A DNA stretch of 64,000 nucleotides from an uncultured Eubacteriales bacterium (GTDB taxonomy: Bacteria; Bacillota; Clostridia; Oscillospirales; CAG-272): the NCBI GenBank assembly GCA_905205065.1, contig CAJLCI010000002.1:50446-114445 (forward strand). Reading direction: 5' to 3'. A program made the position numbers and the translations under genes. Shown here one piece after another: positions 1-9,411 of this stretch. The notes under the pieces are model-generated. The model saw only the letters and a program-made list of their open reading frames with translations, did not search any database and was not told the DNA's origin. Positions within the stretch are counted from its first letter, which is position 1. Every line of letters begins with the position of its first letter.

Positions 1-1095
1 ATAAGCTTTTTCCCTTATATATCCACGGCTAACGTCGCTTATAAGCTGCGGCGCTCTGTCACAATCGTCATAAAAAAATCCCGTTCCGTATTCACGGTGA
101 CTTACGCTTTCGAGTTCTTCAAGAAGCCGCCCCGTTTCTAAATCTACACCGCTGCTCCAACTGTCGATTGCCATTCTGTACGCATTTGAAGCAACAGCGG
201 TATAATATGCACTTTTCATACGTCCCTCAATCTTAAAGGAATTTATTCCGGCCTCACAAAGCTCTCCGACATGCTCAATCATACATAAATCCTTGGAGCT
301 CATAATAAAAGTTCCAAGCTCATCCTCCTCTACAGGATACCGCTGTCCTGGTCTCGATTCCTCTTCGATTTCATAAAATCGGCCGTTCTCAAAAGCTGCA
401 CCTTTTTGTAAGGTTCCGCTGTTTTTGTTGTTTTCATTATTTACGTTTTTATTTTCGTTTTTTACATTGTTTCCGCTGTAAAGTTTGTAATTCCATCGGC
501 ACGGTTGAGCGCACATTCCGCGGTTTGCATCACGTCCGATAATCGACGCTGACAAAAGACATCTTCCGCTCCATGATACGCACATCGAACCGTGAACAAA
601 AACTTCAAGTTCAATCTCCTCCGGCACCCGTCTCCTGATTTCTTTTATCTCATTTAATGTCAGCTCTCTTGCAAGCACGATTCGCGACGCTCCGAGCTTA
701 TGCCACGCTATACAGTCCGCATGGCTAACGGAGCCGGCCTGAGTCGAAATATGCATCTGAACATTCGGAACAAGCTCTCTTGCAAGCGCCGCAACACCCA
801 AATCCGCTACAATCAAAGCGTCAATTCCGGTTTTTCCGAGTTCTTTAAGATAATCCGCAAGGGCAGGGTACTCCAATACATGAGGCATTGTATTCACAGT
901 AACATAGACTTTTACACCTCGGTCATGCGCATATTTAGCCGCTCTTTCAATCTCGGCATACGTAAAATTATCGGCGGCCGCGCGCATTCCGAACATCTGA
1001 CCGGCGAGATAAACAGCATCCGCTCCGTATCTCACCGCTGTTTCAAATTTTTCATAATTCCCGGCCGGAGCAAGTAATTCCGGTTTCTTTTTCAT
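1..1095 (-). CDS. Peptidase U32 family protein, 3' end outside window
   Basis: The first 365 codons are present; the gene runs off the left edge. The protein starts MKKKPELLAPAGNYEKF, a typical U32 opening with the LAPAG motif and a TIM-barrel-like N-terminus. It carries the U32 signature around residues 170-185: EVFVHGSMC, then SGRCLLS, then a cysteine pair in RGMCAQPCR. Members of this family (TrhP/YrrO, RlhA, YhbU) act mainly in prephenate-dependent tRNA or rRNA hydroxylation; older names call them collagenase-like proteases. A short Asn/Lys-rich stretch (about residues 210-225) interrupts the domain after the cysteine pair. The ATG follows an AAAGG ribosome site at 8 nt. It lies 31 nt downstream of the WG-repeat gene and is probably cotranscribed with it. 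Whether it is TrhP1-like or TrhP2-like cannot be decided without the C-terminus. Confidence 0.85.
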   Translation of the reverse strand, partial: MKKKPELLAPAGNYEKFETAVRYGADAVYLAGQMFGMRAAADNFTYAEIERAAKYAHDRGVKVYVTVNTMPHVLEYPALADYLKELGKTGIDALIVADLGVAALARELVPNVQMHISTQAGSVSHADCIAWHKLGASRIVLARELTLNEIKEIRRRVPEEIELEVFVHGSMCVSWSGRCLLSASIIGRDANRGMCAQPCRWNYKLYSGNNVKNENKNVNNENNKNSGTLQKGAAFENGRFYEIEEESRPGQRYPVEEDELGTFIMSSKDLCMIEHVGELCEAGINSFKIEGRMKSAYYTAVASNAYRMAIDSWSSGVDLETGRLLEELESVSHREYGTGFFYDDCDRAPQLISDVSRGYIREKAY

Positions 1096-1126
1096 GACAT
1101 CTACCTTTTCTATCAAAAGACTCTGC

Positions 1127-2695
1127 TTATCCGGCAACAGTCATTTTATTAAACAAAATCCATCCGTCGTTTATACTGAACGCCGCAAAAGTGCCGTTCA
1201 CACATTCGGTCACATACTCATAAGCCATCGGTAAAACAATGTCTCCGTTCGTATCGATTACACAATACTGTCCGCTGCTGTTTCCGACAACCGCAAGCCC
1301 TTCATAAAACGGTTTCGCGGATATAAAAATCGGATCGGTAATCCATTTGCCGGTATAGTCCATATATCCGTACAGCCCGTTCCTTTCAAGAAGCAGCACT
1401 CCGTCTGAATAAGCGCAAAGTTTATATCCGGTTGGAATAGCAAAATACTGCCCGTTTTCATAGATAAGAGTATCCTCTTCTCTTACACGGATTCCAAGCG
1501 AATAATAATCGTAAAGACCTCGCACGACTCGCATAAGGCCGTGATCAAACCGAAACATTCCGATTGACTCCTCTCCGAAAGTTTCAGGAAGATAAATTCC
1601 GTCTATAACAAGATTGTCAATATTGGTCTCCTGGTTAAATTTACGTCCGTAGGGATCAAGAACTACCTCTCCCGTACGGTCAATCATCTGCATGTGGCCG
1701 TCCTGAAGCGTTACAAAAGCATAGCCGGCCGCATTAAATTCAGATGCAAAATAATACTGAGCCTGAATTACTTCATTTCCTGACGCATCCATATAACCCC
1801 AAAGGCGAACATCGCAGACCCTCTTTTCGTAAGGCGGTACGCGCTCACTCTCAACAGTCAGCTGCTCCTCTCCTTTGAATTCTATAACGCGGTTGACAAA
1901 GTTTGTAACATCAGTTCCGTCAAGAAGCGAGAACAGACGAATTTCTTCTTTATCAACATAAAACCGGTAAAGCTTTGCCGGATTTTCCATGTCGGATTTT
2001 GAATATGAATAGCTCAGCGCCGTACCGAAATCAGGATCAAAATTGATCTCCGCAAGTGTTCCTGTACCCTCGATTATATAATAATACTTTCCGTCTTTAG
2101 AAAAAAGAGGATTTCCGTTTCTGTCTCTTTGATAGACAAGCGTAAGCTCGTCGATACCTTCCGCGACAATATTCCCCGCACTGTCAAGTACGTTTATACT
2201 CCTTCCGTCATCGCACAGAAGATAGTCCATATATGCACGCATCGCAGGTATACTTTTATAATTGTAATTTACAGGATTAAATTCTGACCTGTAACTGAAA
2301 TAGTCCGGAAGGGAAAATGATGTTTCTACTATGCCAACTGTAAAGCTGCCCGGAACATAGTCCTGCGAGGAAAAAACATACCCTGCCTGAGCAAGCTCCG
2401 AGACCGTTTGAATTCCCGCCGTTGCGCTATAATATTCCATAGAATCGAATTTTCCCGGCGATTCCGTTTCAGCAGGAGACTCGGTTTCCATGATAGGCTC
2501 TGTCTGCGGAACAGTTATCTTCTCTGTATCCTGCGTGGTTTCCTCTTCGGTACCCGGCACAGTTAAATGATTTACCTGAAAAATAATCGCCGCCGCAGAT
2601 ACAGCACAAAGAGCCGCCGCAGATACAAGCGTAATGACAACATTTTTTTGACGAATATTTTTTATACGCTTTTTATCTGAATTTTTTTCAGACAT
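1127..2695 (-). CDS. WG-repeat protein with N-terminal membrane anchor
   Basis: 522 aa. A basic start (KKRIKNIRQK) is followed by one hydrophobic segment at about residues 19-41, then an acidic Thr/Glu/Pro-rich spacer, so the bulk is predicted extracytoplasmic. The C-terminal half contains WG (KWG) repeat units: LWGYMDASGNEVI, then DGHMQMIDRTGEVVLDP, and later NGLYGYMDYTGKWITDP and GQYCVIDTNGDIVLP. Each is an aromatic-Gly-(Y/V)-(M/I)-D-x-x-G unit expected to form beta-propeller-like or stacked beta structure. No catalytic motif is visible, so a binding or structural role on the cell surface is inferred. The ATG is preceded by AAAGGA at 10 nt. It lies between rlmH upstream and the U32 gene downstream, all on the minus strand. 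Confidence 0.75.
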   Translation of the reverse strand: MSEKNSDKKRIKNIRQKNVVITLVSAAALCAVSAAAIIFQVNHLTVPGTEEETTQDTEKITVPQTEPIMETESPAETESPGKFDSMEYYSATAGIQTVSELAQAGYVFSSQDYVPGSFTVGIVETSFSLPDYFSYRSEFNPVNYNYKSIPAMRAYMDYLLCDDGRSINVLDSAGNIVAEGIDELTLVYQRDRNGNPLFSKDGKYYYIIEGTGTLAEINFDPDFGTALSYSYSKSDMENPAKLYRFYVDKEEIRLFSLLDGTDVTNFVNRVIEFKGEEQLTVESERVPPYEKRVCDVRLWGYMDASGNEVIQAQYYFASEFNAAGYAFVTLQDGHMQMIDRTGEVVLDPYGRKFNQETNIDNLVIDGIYLPETFGEESIGMFRFDHGLMRVVRGLYDYYSLGIRVREEDTLIYENGQYFAIPTGYKLCAYSDGVLLLERNGLYGYMDYTGKWITDPIFISAKPFYEGLAVVGNSSGQYCVIDTNGDIVLPMAYEYVTECVNGTFAAFSINDGWILFNKMTVAG

Positions 2696-2737
2696 TATTC
2701 CATCATCCTTTCATACCGTAGTATTTAGCCGAATAAA

Positions 2738-3163
2738 TCAATGGTGGTATTTTCCGCCTGCACCGATATTAAGCGCACGGTATAACTGTTCGAGAAGTAT
2801 TACACGCATCAGCGGATGCGGAAACGTCATTCTTGAAAAAGAAAGTCTGAGATTGCATTTTGATTTGACGGCCTCACTCATTCCGTCAGTCCCTCCGATT
2901 ATAACGGCAATTTCCGAATATCCTCTGATTTTAATATCTTCGATTTTTTCCGCAAATTCCTCAGACGAAAGCTGCCTGCCCTCTATGCACAATGCAATTT
3001 TATAAGCGCGCAACGGCAGCACGGAAACAATTTCCGAATCTCCCGTAACCTCTATTGTTTTCAGCCTGCAATACGAAGACATTCTTTTCTCATATTCCGC
3101 AGCCGCTTCACGAAGATATGCTTCCCGAAGCTTGTCTACACATATTATGGTAATCCCAAGCAT
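2738..3163 (-). CDS. rlmH: 23S rRNA (pseudouridine-1915-N3) methyltransferase
   Basis: 141 aa, slightly shorter than the usual 155-159. The SPOUT-class knot region is clear: IGGTDG at 89-94, the conserved FPHPLMRVILLEQLYRA stretch at 114-130 (family form FPH.L.RV.L.EQLYRA), and a terminal YHH matching the family's YHK/YHH ending. RlmH methylates pseudouridine 1915 in helix 69 of 23S rRNA on the assembled 70S ribosome. In many Firmicutes it lies near the walJ-type hydrolase, as here, where walJ is upstream across a 348-nt gap holding a composite repeat. No strong ribosome site precedes the ATG. The WG gene follows 42 nt downstream. Confidence 0.93.
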   Translation of the reverse strand: MLGITIICVDKLREAYLREAAAEYEKRMSSYCRLKTIEVTGDSEIVSVLPLRAYKIALCIEGRQLSSEEFAEKIEDIKIRGYSEIAVIIGGTDGMSEAVKSKCNLRLSFSRMTFPHPLMRVILLEQLYRALNIGAGGKYHH

Positions 3164-3342
3164 AATTTAACCACGCTTTCTGTAACACATACAGTTTCCA
3201 GACTTCCGCCCGCATTTCTTCAGAACATTTCATCAATGAACAAAATCAGGCACGGAATAAAAAAACTCTGTTCCCTGCTCAGCTGATTATTCAATAAATG
3301 GTCAAAGACCTTATATAAAACGCTTCAGCGTTGGATTTTACC

Positions 3343-3520
3343 ATCGCCCGAAAAAGCGAACAGAACACGCCCACAATAGCAGCAAACGAATTTATAAATG
3401 ATTATTCAAATGACCAGCTTTGCAAACAATCGGATTTGCAGAAGTAAAGCCTTTTATAGGAGCCAGCTTTAAAAACGACCAGATTCGCAAACACAGAGAT
3501 CTCGCTTATAGTTATATCAA
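3343..3520 (+). repeat. Composite intergenic repeat, copy 1 (head + about 7 15-bp units + tail)
   Basis: This fills most of the 348-nt gap between walJ and rlmH. The head (3343-3380) contains ATCGCCCGAAAAAGCG then GAACACGCCCACAA and aligns with the heads at 55578-55624 and 31486-31534. From about 3381 to 3490 the sequence has a degenerate 15-bp period, e.g. GACCAGCTTTGCAAA, CAATCGGATTTGCAG, AAGTAAAGCCTTTTA. The tail (3497-3518) AGATCTCGCTTATAGTTAT matches the tails at 23903-23924 and, in reverse complement, at 31449-31473. The tail overlaps the stop codon of walJ. The 3164-3340 part has only a small AACGC-TTCA-GCGTT hairpin. Confidence 0.65.
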
Positions 3521-4279
3521 TTTTGTAATTCGCCCTGCGCTTGCTACCTGAAGATTAACAAAAGAGTATCCGATAGAATCAAGCCGCCGCCTCGTTTCAG
3601 TATAAGCAAATTCGGGGGTGTTATTATGCTCGCTGATGTGTGCAAGCATAATATTTTTTACTCCGCAGGTCACAAGATACGCGGCAGTCTCTGCACAGCA
3701 TACATTCGATAAATGACCGTATTTAGATAAAATCCGACGTTTCAGCGCAGGCGGATAAGGACCCCTTTTCAGCATTTCAACATCATGGTTTGATTCAAGC
3801 ACTACGCTGTCACAGTATGAAAGCGTCTCTGTAATCTCATCAGGTACAAATCCAAGGTCGGTAGCAATTCCTACATTTCCGTAATCTGTTCTCACCACGT
3901 AACCTACACTCATATGACTGTCATGCGGTGTTATAAAGGATGAAATCTCACAATCGTTAAGAGATACACTGTAAAGCGGATCATGGATTACCAGCTTTTT
4001 CTCGTCACATCTCAGCCCTGCGGCGGAAGGTTCGGTTATATGTATCGGAACATCATATCTTTTTGAAAAAACATTAAGCGCAGATATATGGTCACTGTGT
4101 TCATGAGTTATAAATACCGCGTCAATCTCTTCCGGGGCAATATTAATTTCTTTCAGAGAACTGCAAAGCGCACTGCATGTCAGTCCGGCATCGAACAACA
4201 TACACGTATTTCCGGCTTTTACAAAAATACTGTTCCCTTTCGAGCCGGAATATAAAGTTATAACTGATAAATCTGACAT
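3512..4279 (-). CDS. walJ: Metallo-beta-lactamase-fold hydrolase, WalJ/YycJ type
   Basis: 255 aa, about the family length (264 in Bacillus). The metal-binding signature THEHSDH is at 58-64, with further ligands in SNHD and HLSN and a final histidine in AHISEHN. The N-terminal LYSGSKGNSIFV is characteristic of the YycJ/WalJ group, which is linked to the WalRK envelope regulon and proposed to help coordinate cell division or DNA processing. Here walRK is not adjacent. The upstream membrane-protein gene stops one nucleotide before this start, so the two form an operon. The TAA stop lies inside the tail of a composite repeat, so the repeat may have supplied the present C-terminus. The exact biochemical substrate is unknown. 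Confidence 0.8.
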   Translation of the reverse strand: MSDLSVITLYSGSKGNSIFVKAGNTCMLFDAGLTCSALCSSLKEINIAPEEIDAVFITHEHSDHISALNVFSKRYDVPIHITEPSAAGLRCDEKKLVIHDPLYSVSLNDCEISSFITPHDSHMSVGYVVRTDYGNVGIATDLGFVPDEITETLSYCDSVVLESNHDVEMLKRGPYPPALKRRILSKYGHLSNVCCAETAAYLVTCGVKNIMLAHISEHNNTPEFAYTETRRRLDSIGYSFVNLQVASAGRITKLI

Positions 4280-4280
4280 A

Positions 4281-4682
4281 TCACGAAAGCCACTCCGGTA
4301 AAAACAATACTATATAGTCTATCAAAAAAGTAAGCAAAAACGGAATCAGAAAAATTAATATGATACGGGCAATCTTCTTGTCATGTTCCCAGCGCATATA
4401 AAAACCGTCCTTTTTCTCCTCGCTCCACTGTTCGGGCAGCATGTCGCGTTCCGGCAGCGCGGAAGAAAATCCCTTATTGAAAAAGAGAAAAAGTACGAGT
4501 AATATGGTAAGAATTATAAGATATATCGGATATACCGGCTTGAATTCAATCGCAACCAATCCCTCAAATAAACCAAATATTACAGAAAAAGAAATTATAA
4601 AATATATTAATGTTTTTATATTCTTTTTCCTCTTTTCAAAATCCGAAGCTTTTTCAGCAGGGACAATCTTTTTGTATCTCAT
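4281..4682 (-). CDS. Small three-segment membrane protein, unknown function
   Basis: 133 aa, not recognised. Hydrophobic segments lie at about residues 24-46, 50-68 and 105-128. A basic N-terminus (KRKKNIK) suggests a cytoplasmic N-end, with a charged loop (ERDMLPEQWSEEKKDGFYMRWEHDKK) between segments 2 and 3. No enzymatic motif is visible. Its stop is one nucleotide from the walJ start, implying translational coupling. A GAGGA ribosome site lies 14 nt upstream of the ATG, which is rather far. Confidence 0.6.
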   Translation of the reverse strand: MRYKKIVPAEKASDFEKRKKNIKTLIYFIISFSVIFGLFEGLVAIEFKPVYPIYLIILTILLVLFLFFNKGFSSALPERDMLPEQWSEEKKDGFYMRWEHDKKIARIILIFLIPFLLTFLIDYIVLFLPEWLS

Positions 4683-4800
4683 TTTGATTTCGCAATTCCT
4701 CTACCTGAAATTTATCACACAAAAATTCCGGAAAATAATTTAAAAACCTCTTTTTTCTGATGTCTGCTTCTGATTACTCCATACAACACAAAAATAAAGG

Positions 4801-6090
4801 TTAAAAGACCATAACAGCGCCACTGCTCCGTACCTGCATCACCGTACACGAGCCCTGGCCGAATAATTTCTCCATTCCCACACGGAATTCTTCTACAAAC
4901 TCATTAGGTACAAACGCCTGTACAGTTCCGGCAAAACCGCCTCCATGAACTCTCCATGCGGCATTTTTGCCCTTTAAAAGTCGTGCCGACATCTCAAGAG
5001 CAAGCGCGATTCCCTGATGTTCTATTTGCTTCGGTGAATATATATTCTGCAAAAGACGTTCAGACGATTCCCCGGACTCCAAAATTATTCTTAAAAACTT
5101 TGCCGCATCATGCTTCAGCATTGCCGCTTTAAGCTCTTCAACACGAATATTTTCGTCAGCAAAATGAAGCGCACGGAGTATTGCCCGATCGCCAGTCTCC
5201 CTGCGAAGCTCAGGAATTGCCGCAACCAGAGCATCTGAATCTACAGACCTCAAAATCCTTTGTCCGAAATGCGCCGCAACATTTTTCATCTCAGAAGGAA
5301 TTGCGCTGTAATCATCACTTAAATCGGAATGATCACCTCCGGTATCCGTTATACACATGCTGATACCTAATTCGGAAAAATCGACGTCAAGCTTTTCAAT
5401 CTTCGGAGCCGCCTCATTTTTAAAATCAATCATTACCAATCCGCCTATAGAACAAATAGCCTGATCCATAAGTCCGCATGTTTTCCCGAAATATTCTATC
5501 TCCGCATACTGCGATATTTTCGCGATTTCTACGGCGTCCAATCTGTTCTCATTGTAATAGAAATTCAGCGCTGTTCCGACGGCAGCTTCGAAGGCTGCGG
5601 AAGATGATAAGCCAGACCCGCGTTTTACATTGCTTGTTATATATGCGTTAAAGCCTCCGACGCTGCATCCGCGGTCCGTAAACCCAGCGCAAACGCCGGC
5701 GGCCAAAGCCGCTGTTGTAAACTTTTCCGGAGGCGTCTTCATAGCTTCGTCTATATCAAAAGATACAAATCCAAAGCCTTCGCTCATTATATTGATTTTT
5801 CTTTCAGCTATAGGAGAAGCAACCAAAATCAGGTCAACATCTACCGCGCAGCCAATTACCAATCCACCGTTATGATCGGTGTGATTTCCGCATATTTCAC
5901 TGCGTCCGGGAACAGAAAAAATATGAACGTCATTGTCAACCTTTCCATCCCCGTATTTAACCGAAAATCTATCAAGCGCAGATATATATCTGCTTTTCTG
6001 GCGCATAAGCGTTTTATTTCCGTAAAGCATTGAAAATCGATCGTCAAACTCTCCGCGTTCGATTGCCCATCTTAAAAAAGAGGTTTTCAT
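4801..6090 (-). CDS. galK: Galactokinase-like GHMP kinase
   Basis: 429 aa. The N-terminal galactokinase signature is in a divergent form, PGRSEICGNHTDHNGG at 61-76 (classical form GR.NLIGEHTDYN.G). The GHMP ATP-binding loop VKRGSGLSSSAAFE is at 155-168, and the C-terminal GHMP motif VHGGGFAGTVQAFVP is near the end. The role by family is ATP-dependent phosphorylation of galactose or a related sugar to the 1-phosphate (Leloir pathway). No galT, galE or sugar transporter gene is adjacent, and the signature changes E-to-N and Y-to-H near the sugar pocket leave the substrate open. The ATG follows AAAGGCGTGG. The gene is 102 nt downstream of ymdB. Confidence 0.75.
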   Translation of the reverse strand: MKTSFLRWAIERGEFDDRFSMLYGNKTLMRQKSRYISALDRFSVKYGDGKVDNDVHIFSVPGRSEICGNHTDHNGGLVIGCAVDVDLILVASPIAERKINIMSEGFGFVSFDIDEAMKTPPEKFTTAALAAGVCAGFTDRGCSVGGFNAYITSNVKRGSGLSSSAAFEAAVGTALNFYYNENRLDAVEIAKISQYAEIEYFGKTCGLMDQAICSIGGLVMIDFKNEAAPKIEKLDVDFSELGISMCITDTGGDHSDLSDDYSAIPSEMKNVAAHFGQRILRSVDSDALVAAIPELRRETGDRAILRALHFADENIRVEELKAAMLKHDAAKFLRIILESGESSERLLQNIYSPKQIEHQGIALALEMSARLLKGKNAAWRVHGGGFAGTVQAFVPNEFVEEFRVGMEKLFGQGSCTVMQVRSSGAVMVF

Positions 6091-6192
6091 ATAACTACCA
6101 CGCCTTTAAAACAAAGGCTTCCTTAAAGTTTAAGAATATTAAAAATAATCCGAGCCCATCTGTTCAGGTATTCTCTGGCAATATGATAATAC

Positions 6193-6978
6193 TCAGAATA
6201 CAGCTCTCTCTACCCGTGTGCATTTAAAATCCGAAATATCTATATCAAATACCGCGCCGTGCATTGTTATATGCTCCTCAGCGAATTCAAACCTCACCGG
6301 CATTGACGTCGTAAGCCGCTCTATTATTTTCTCTGTGCGGACTCCGAGCACAGAATTGTCAGGACCGCACATTCCGAGATCAGTTATATATCCTGTTCCG
6401 TTCGGCAAAATACATTCATCAGCAGTCTGTACATGCGTATGCGTGCCGTATACAATTGAAATTTTCCCGTCAAAGCATCTTCCGATTGCAATTTTTTCGG
6501 AAGTAGCTTCCGCATGTACATCAAGCGCCGCAAAATCATAGCGCCCTTTATAATAGTCAAGTATTCTGGAAATACATCTTATTGGATTCTCAAGAGGTTC
6601 CATATAAATTACACCAAGAACATTTATAATCAATAAACGGTATCCGCATACATCCGTTATTATGTGACCTTCTCCCGGAGCTGTAGCATGATAGTTTGCC
6701 GGACGAAGAACCGGATGCCCTTCATCAAGCCATGAATGCATCTCCTTTTTTCTCCAGATATGATTTCCGGATGTTATTGTGTCAACTCCGGACGTCAGTA
6801 ATTTCTTGGCGCTTGCAGGATCAAGTCCGTTGCCGACACATGCATTTTCTCCGTTTGCAATAACAAAATCAATATCATTGTCCTCTCTGAATTTCCACAG
6901 CCGGGCAGAAATTTCAGACACAGCGCCGGGACTTACAATATCCCCCAGCGCAAGAATTCTAAGAGTGTTCTTTTTCAT
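6193..6978 (-). CDS. ymdB: YmdB-family metallophosphoesterase (2',3'-cAMP phosphodiesterase type)
   Basis: 261 aa, the normal family length. Calcineurin-like metal motifs are all present: GDIV at 12-15, NGENA at 42-46, GNH at 71-73, DVHAEATSEK at 153-162 and GTHTHVQTAD at 178-187. In Bacillus YmdB is a metal-dependent phosphodiesterase acting on cyclic nucleotides that influences biofilm versus motility decisions and mRNA levels. The order rny-ymdB is conserved with Bacillus subtilis. Here the two are separated by 210 nt that contain a 10-bp inverted repeat (TGCTCCTTTT/AAAAGGAGCA, 7083-7156). The ribosome site is AAAGGA at 11 nt. Confidence 0.92.
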   Translation of the reverse strand: MKKNTLRILALGDIVSPGAVSEISARLWKFREDNDIDFVIANGENACVGNGLDPASAKKLLTSGVDTITSGNHIWRKKEMHSWLDEGHPVLRPANYHATAPGEGHIITDVCGYRLLIINVLGVIYMEPLENPIRCISRILDYYKGRYDFAALDVHAEATSEKIAIGRCFDGKISIVYGTHTHVQTADECILPNGTGYITDLGMCGPDNSVLGVRTEKIIERLTTSMPVRFEFAEEHITMHGAVFDIDISDFKCTRVERAVF

Positions 6979-7188
6979 CAGAGTTTATATCCTTTCAGCG
7001 GATAAAGCTTTAAGTATATACAAAAGAATGACCATAATTGTATATACAGACGATCTTACAAATATAAAATTGTCTGTAAAAAACTGCTCCTTTTCATAAA
7101 CCGGTCATCCCAAAGAAAAATATTACCTTCAAAGAGCGACATTATAAAAAGGAGCATATTCTTTTATTATTACTTATATATTACTTAA

Positions 7189-8742
7189 TTACTTAGCGAA
7201 ATCTATCGCCCTGCTCTCGCGGATTACATTTATTTTTATCTGTCCGGGATATTCGAGCTCTGCCTCGATTTTCTTTACGATATCACGGGCAACAAGCACC
7301 ATCTGTTCGTCATTGACTTCTTCAGGCTTAACCATAATACGTATTTCACGGCCCGCCTGAATTGCGTATGCTTTCTCAACGCCGTCAAAGCTTTCGGATA
7401 TTTCTTCAAGCTTCTGCAAACGCTTGATATAATTGTCCAAATCTTCCCGACGTGCGCCGGGGCGCGCAGCGGAAATTGCGTCTGCCGCCTGTACAATCAT
7501 AGCTATTATCGTACGCGGCTCAACATCGTTGTGATGTGCCTCAATCGCATGAATAACATCTTTATTTTCCTTATATTTTCTGGCAATATCAACACCCAGC
7601 TGAACGTGTGATCCCTCAACCTCCTGCGTCAGTGCCTTACCAATATCATGAAGAAGCCCTGCGCGCTTTGCCAAGGTATTATCTACTCCAAGTTCATCGG
7701 CAATAATTCCTGAAAGATGCGCTACCTCAATCGAATGCACTAAAACATTCTGTCCGTAGCTTGTACGGAATTTAAGTCTTCCCAAAATTTTAATAAGCTC
7801 ATTGTTTATTCCGTGTATTCCCGTTTCAAAGGTTGCGCGTTCTCCCGCCTGTTTTATTGACAAGTCTACCTCTCGCTTTGCTTTTTCTACCATCTCTTCA
7901 ATTCTTGAAGGATGAATTCGTCCGTCGGTAATCAGTTTTTCAAGAGCAATTCTCGCAACCTCGCGTCTGACCGGATCAAAGCTTGAAAGTGTAATTGCCT
8001 CCGGCGTGTCATCAATTATGAGATCAACACCCGTAAGGGTTTCTATAGTCCGGATATTTCTTCCTTCACGGCCTATAATGCGCCCCTTCATATCGTCGCT
8101 GGGAAGCGGTACAACAGAAACCGTTGCCTCGGAAGAATAGTCAGCCGCGCACCGTTGGATTGCAAGCGAAATAATCTCCTTCGCTTTCATCTCCGCATTT
8201 TCGCGCATTTCACTCTCAATTTCAATAATGCGCATTGCCGTTTCATGGCGAACTTCACTTTCTATTTTCGAAAGCATTTCCTCCTTTGCTTCTGCTGCAG
8301 TAAGTCCTGCAACATGTTCGAGCCTTGAAAGCTCGGAATCTCTTATTTTCTTAATTTCTTCCTGCAAATCAGAGTTTTCTTTAATTTTACGGTTCAGAGT
8401 TTCTGACCTATGTTCAAGACTTTCCATTTTTTTGTCAAGAGACTCTTCCTTAGATACAAGCCTTTTTTCAAGCTGGTTAAGCTCAGTCCTTCTCTCTTTC
8501 ATATCCCGCTCATTATCATTCTTCGCGCGGATAATATCCTCTTTTGCTTCAAGCAAAAGCTCCTTCTTTTTAGTTTCTGCCTGTTTGATACCTTCGTCAA
8601 TAATTTTTTTCGCCTGAATCTCTGCCGAGCCGATTTCAGCTTCGGCAACTTTTTTGCGGTATGTAATTCCGGCGAATACACCGACCCCCAAGCCGACTAT
8701 CAAAGCAATAACCGTAAATACTGCACCTAATATGGGATTCAT
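7189..8742 (-). CDS. rny: Ribonuclease Y
   Basis: 517 aa, standard length. It has an N-terminal membrane anchor (about 4-26), a long charged coiled coil (about 30-195), a KH domain with the [10 protein letters not shown] loop at 220-229, and an HD domain with H336 (VHSIEVAHL) and HD at 365-366 (LLHDIGKAL). RNase Y is the membrane-anchored endoribonuclease that initiates mRNA decay and processing in many Firmicutes. A strong AAGGAGG ribosome site precedes the ATG. Upstream is a 669-nt gap, so it probably has its own promoter. ymdB follows. Confidence 0.97.
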   Translation of the reverse strand: MNPILGAVFTVIALIVGLGVGVFAGITYRKKVAEAEIGSAEIQAKKIIDEGIKQAETKKKELLLEAKEDIIRAKNDNERDMKERRTELNQLEKRLVSKEESLDKKMESLEHRSETLNRKIKENSDLQEEIKKIRDSELSRLEHVAGLTAAEAKEEMLSKIESEVRHETAMRIIEIESEMRENAEMKAKEIISLAIQRCAADYSSEATVSVVPLPSDDMKGRIIGREGRNIRTIETLTGVDLIIDDTPEAITLSSFDPVRREVARIALEKLITDGRIHPSRIEEMVEKAKREVDLSIKQAGERATFETGIHGINNELIKILGRLKFRTSYGQNVLVHSIEVAHLSGIIADELGVDNTLAKRAGLLHDIGKALTQEVEGSHVQLGVDIARKYKENKDVIHAIEAHHNDVEPRTIIAMIVQAADAISAARPGARREDLDNYIKRLQKLEEISESFDGVEKAYAIQAGREIRIMVKPEEVNDEQMVLVARDIVKKIEAELEYPGQIKINVIRESRAIDFAK

Positions 8743-9411
8743 AGAGCACCTCCTTAAACTTTTTTTAAATTCTTAATGTCAATAATAATTGTAAAATCCG
8801 CAAAATCAAATTAGATTCTGTAGTACGGAAAGCAAGCAGGGCATTATAAATAATAAGACACAAAGCCTTTCCGTTTTCTGATTAAATAATTAAAAATACT
8901 GCCGCATGTAAAAAGAATGCGTCACGATATGACGTGATTCTTTTACAGCCGCAGTACAGCAGTAAAAATATAGAATATGATTATAAATCGCTGAAGCAAG
9001 TCTGTATTAAGATTATCTCTTGATACCTCTTCGGTTCTCCTCTTAAGACTACAATAAAAATTTTACAATTTTCTTACACAAAACAGATAACAAAAACATT
9101 CCGCAGTAATTGTTTTTCAATCTTATTATCTCTTTTTTCGGTTAAAAACCTGATATATATAGTAAAAATTTTGTATAAATCTATGCAAAAACCGCCGTAT
9201 TCTCAATATGCGACAGCGAAAAAGCGCGCGAATATTCACTTTTGTGACATCGCCCTATATAATAATCTATAAAAATCAACTGTGATTAAGGTTAAAGCCT
9301 TTACAACACAAGCATCATACCATTAATATTGTAATACAATCCGCTGTGCTTGTCAAGTGTTATTTTTAAGTAAACTAATAAGGAAGAAAAAAATTAACAA
9401 TAGACAGTTCT
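8743..9411. other. Long AT-rich intergenic region upstream of rny
   Basis: This 669-nt stretch has no supported gene. It contains a large hairpin at 8898-8955 (listed separately) and an 8-bp inverted repeat ACGGAAAG/CTTTCCGT (about 8825-8885). Near 9217 a CGAAAAAGCG string is shared with the head of composite repeat copy 1, and AAAGCCTTTACAACA near 9292 resembles one 15-bp unit; these are too weak to call another copy. No tRNA or known riboswitch was recognised. The rny promoter presumably lies here but could not be fixed. Confidence 0.5.
8898..8955 (-). terminator. Large hairpin with U-rich 3' side, probable minus-strand terminator
   Basis: The arms ACTGCCGCATGTAAAAAG and (reverse complement) ACTGCGGCTGTAAAAG pair imperfectly over about 25 bp around a CGATATG loop. 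Read on the minus strand the stem is followed by TATTTTTA. It lies 456 nt beyond the thiI stop and before rny, so it could end thiI read-through. It could also be a palindromic repeat. Confidence 0.5.

Noticed and set aside
9000..9070. Possible tRNA near GGTTCTCCTC
   Set aside because: No cloverleaf, no conserved T-loop GTTCRA and no acceptor pairing on either strand.
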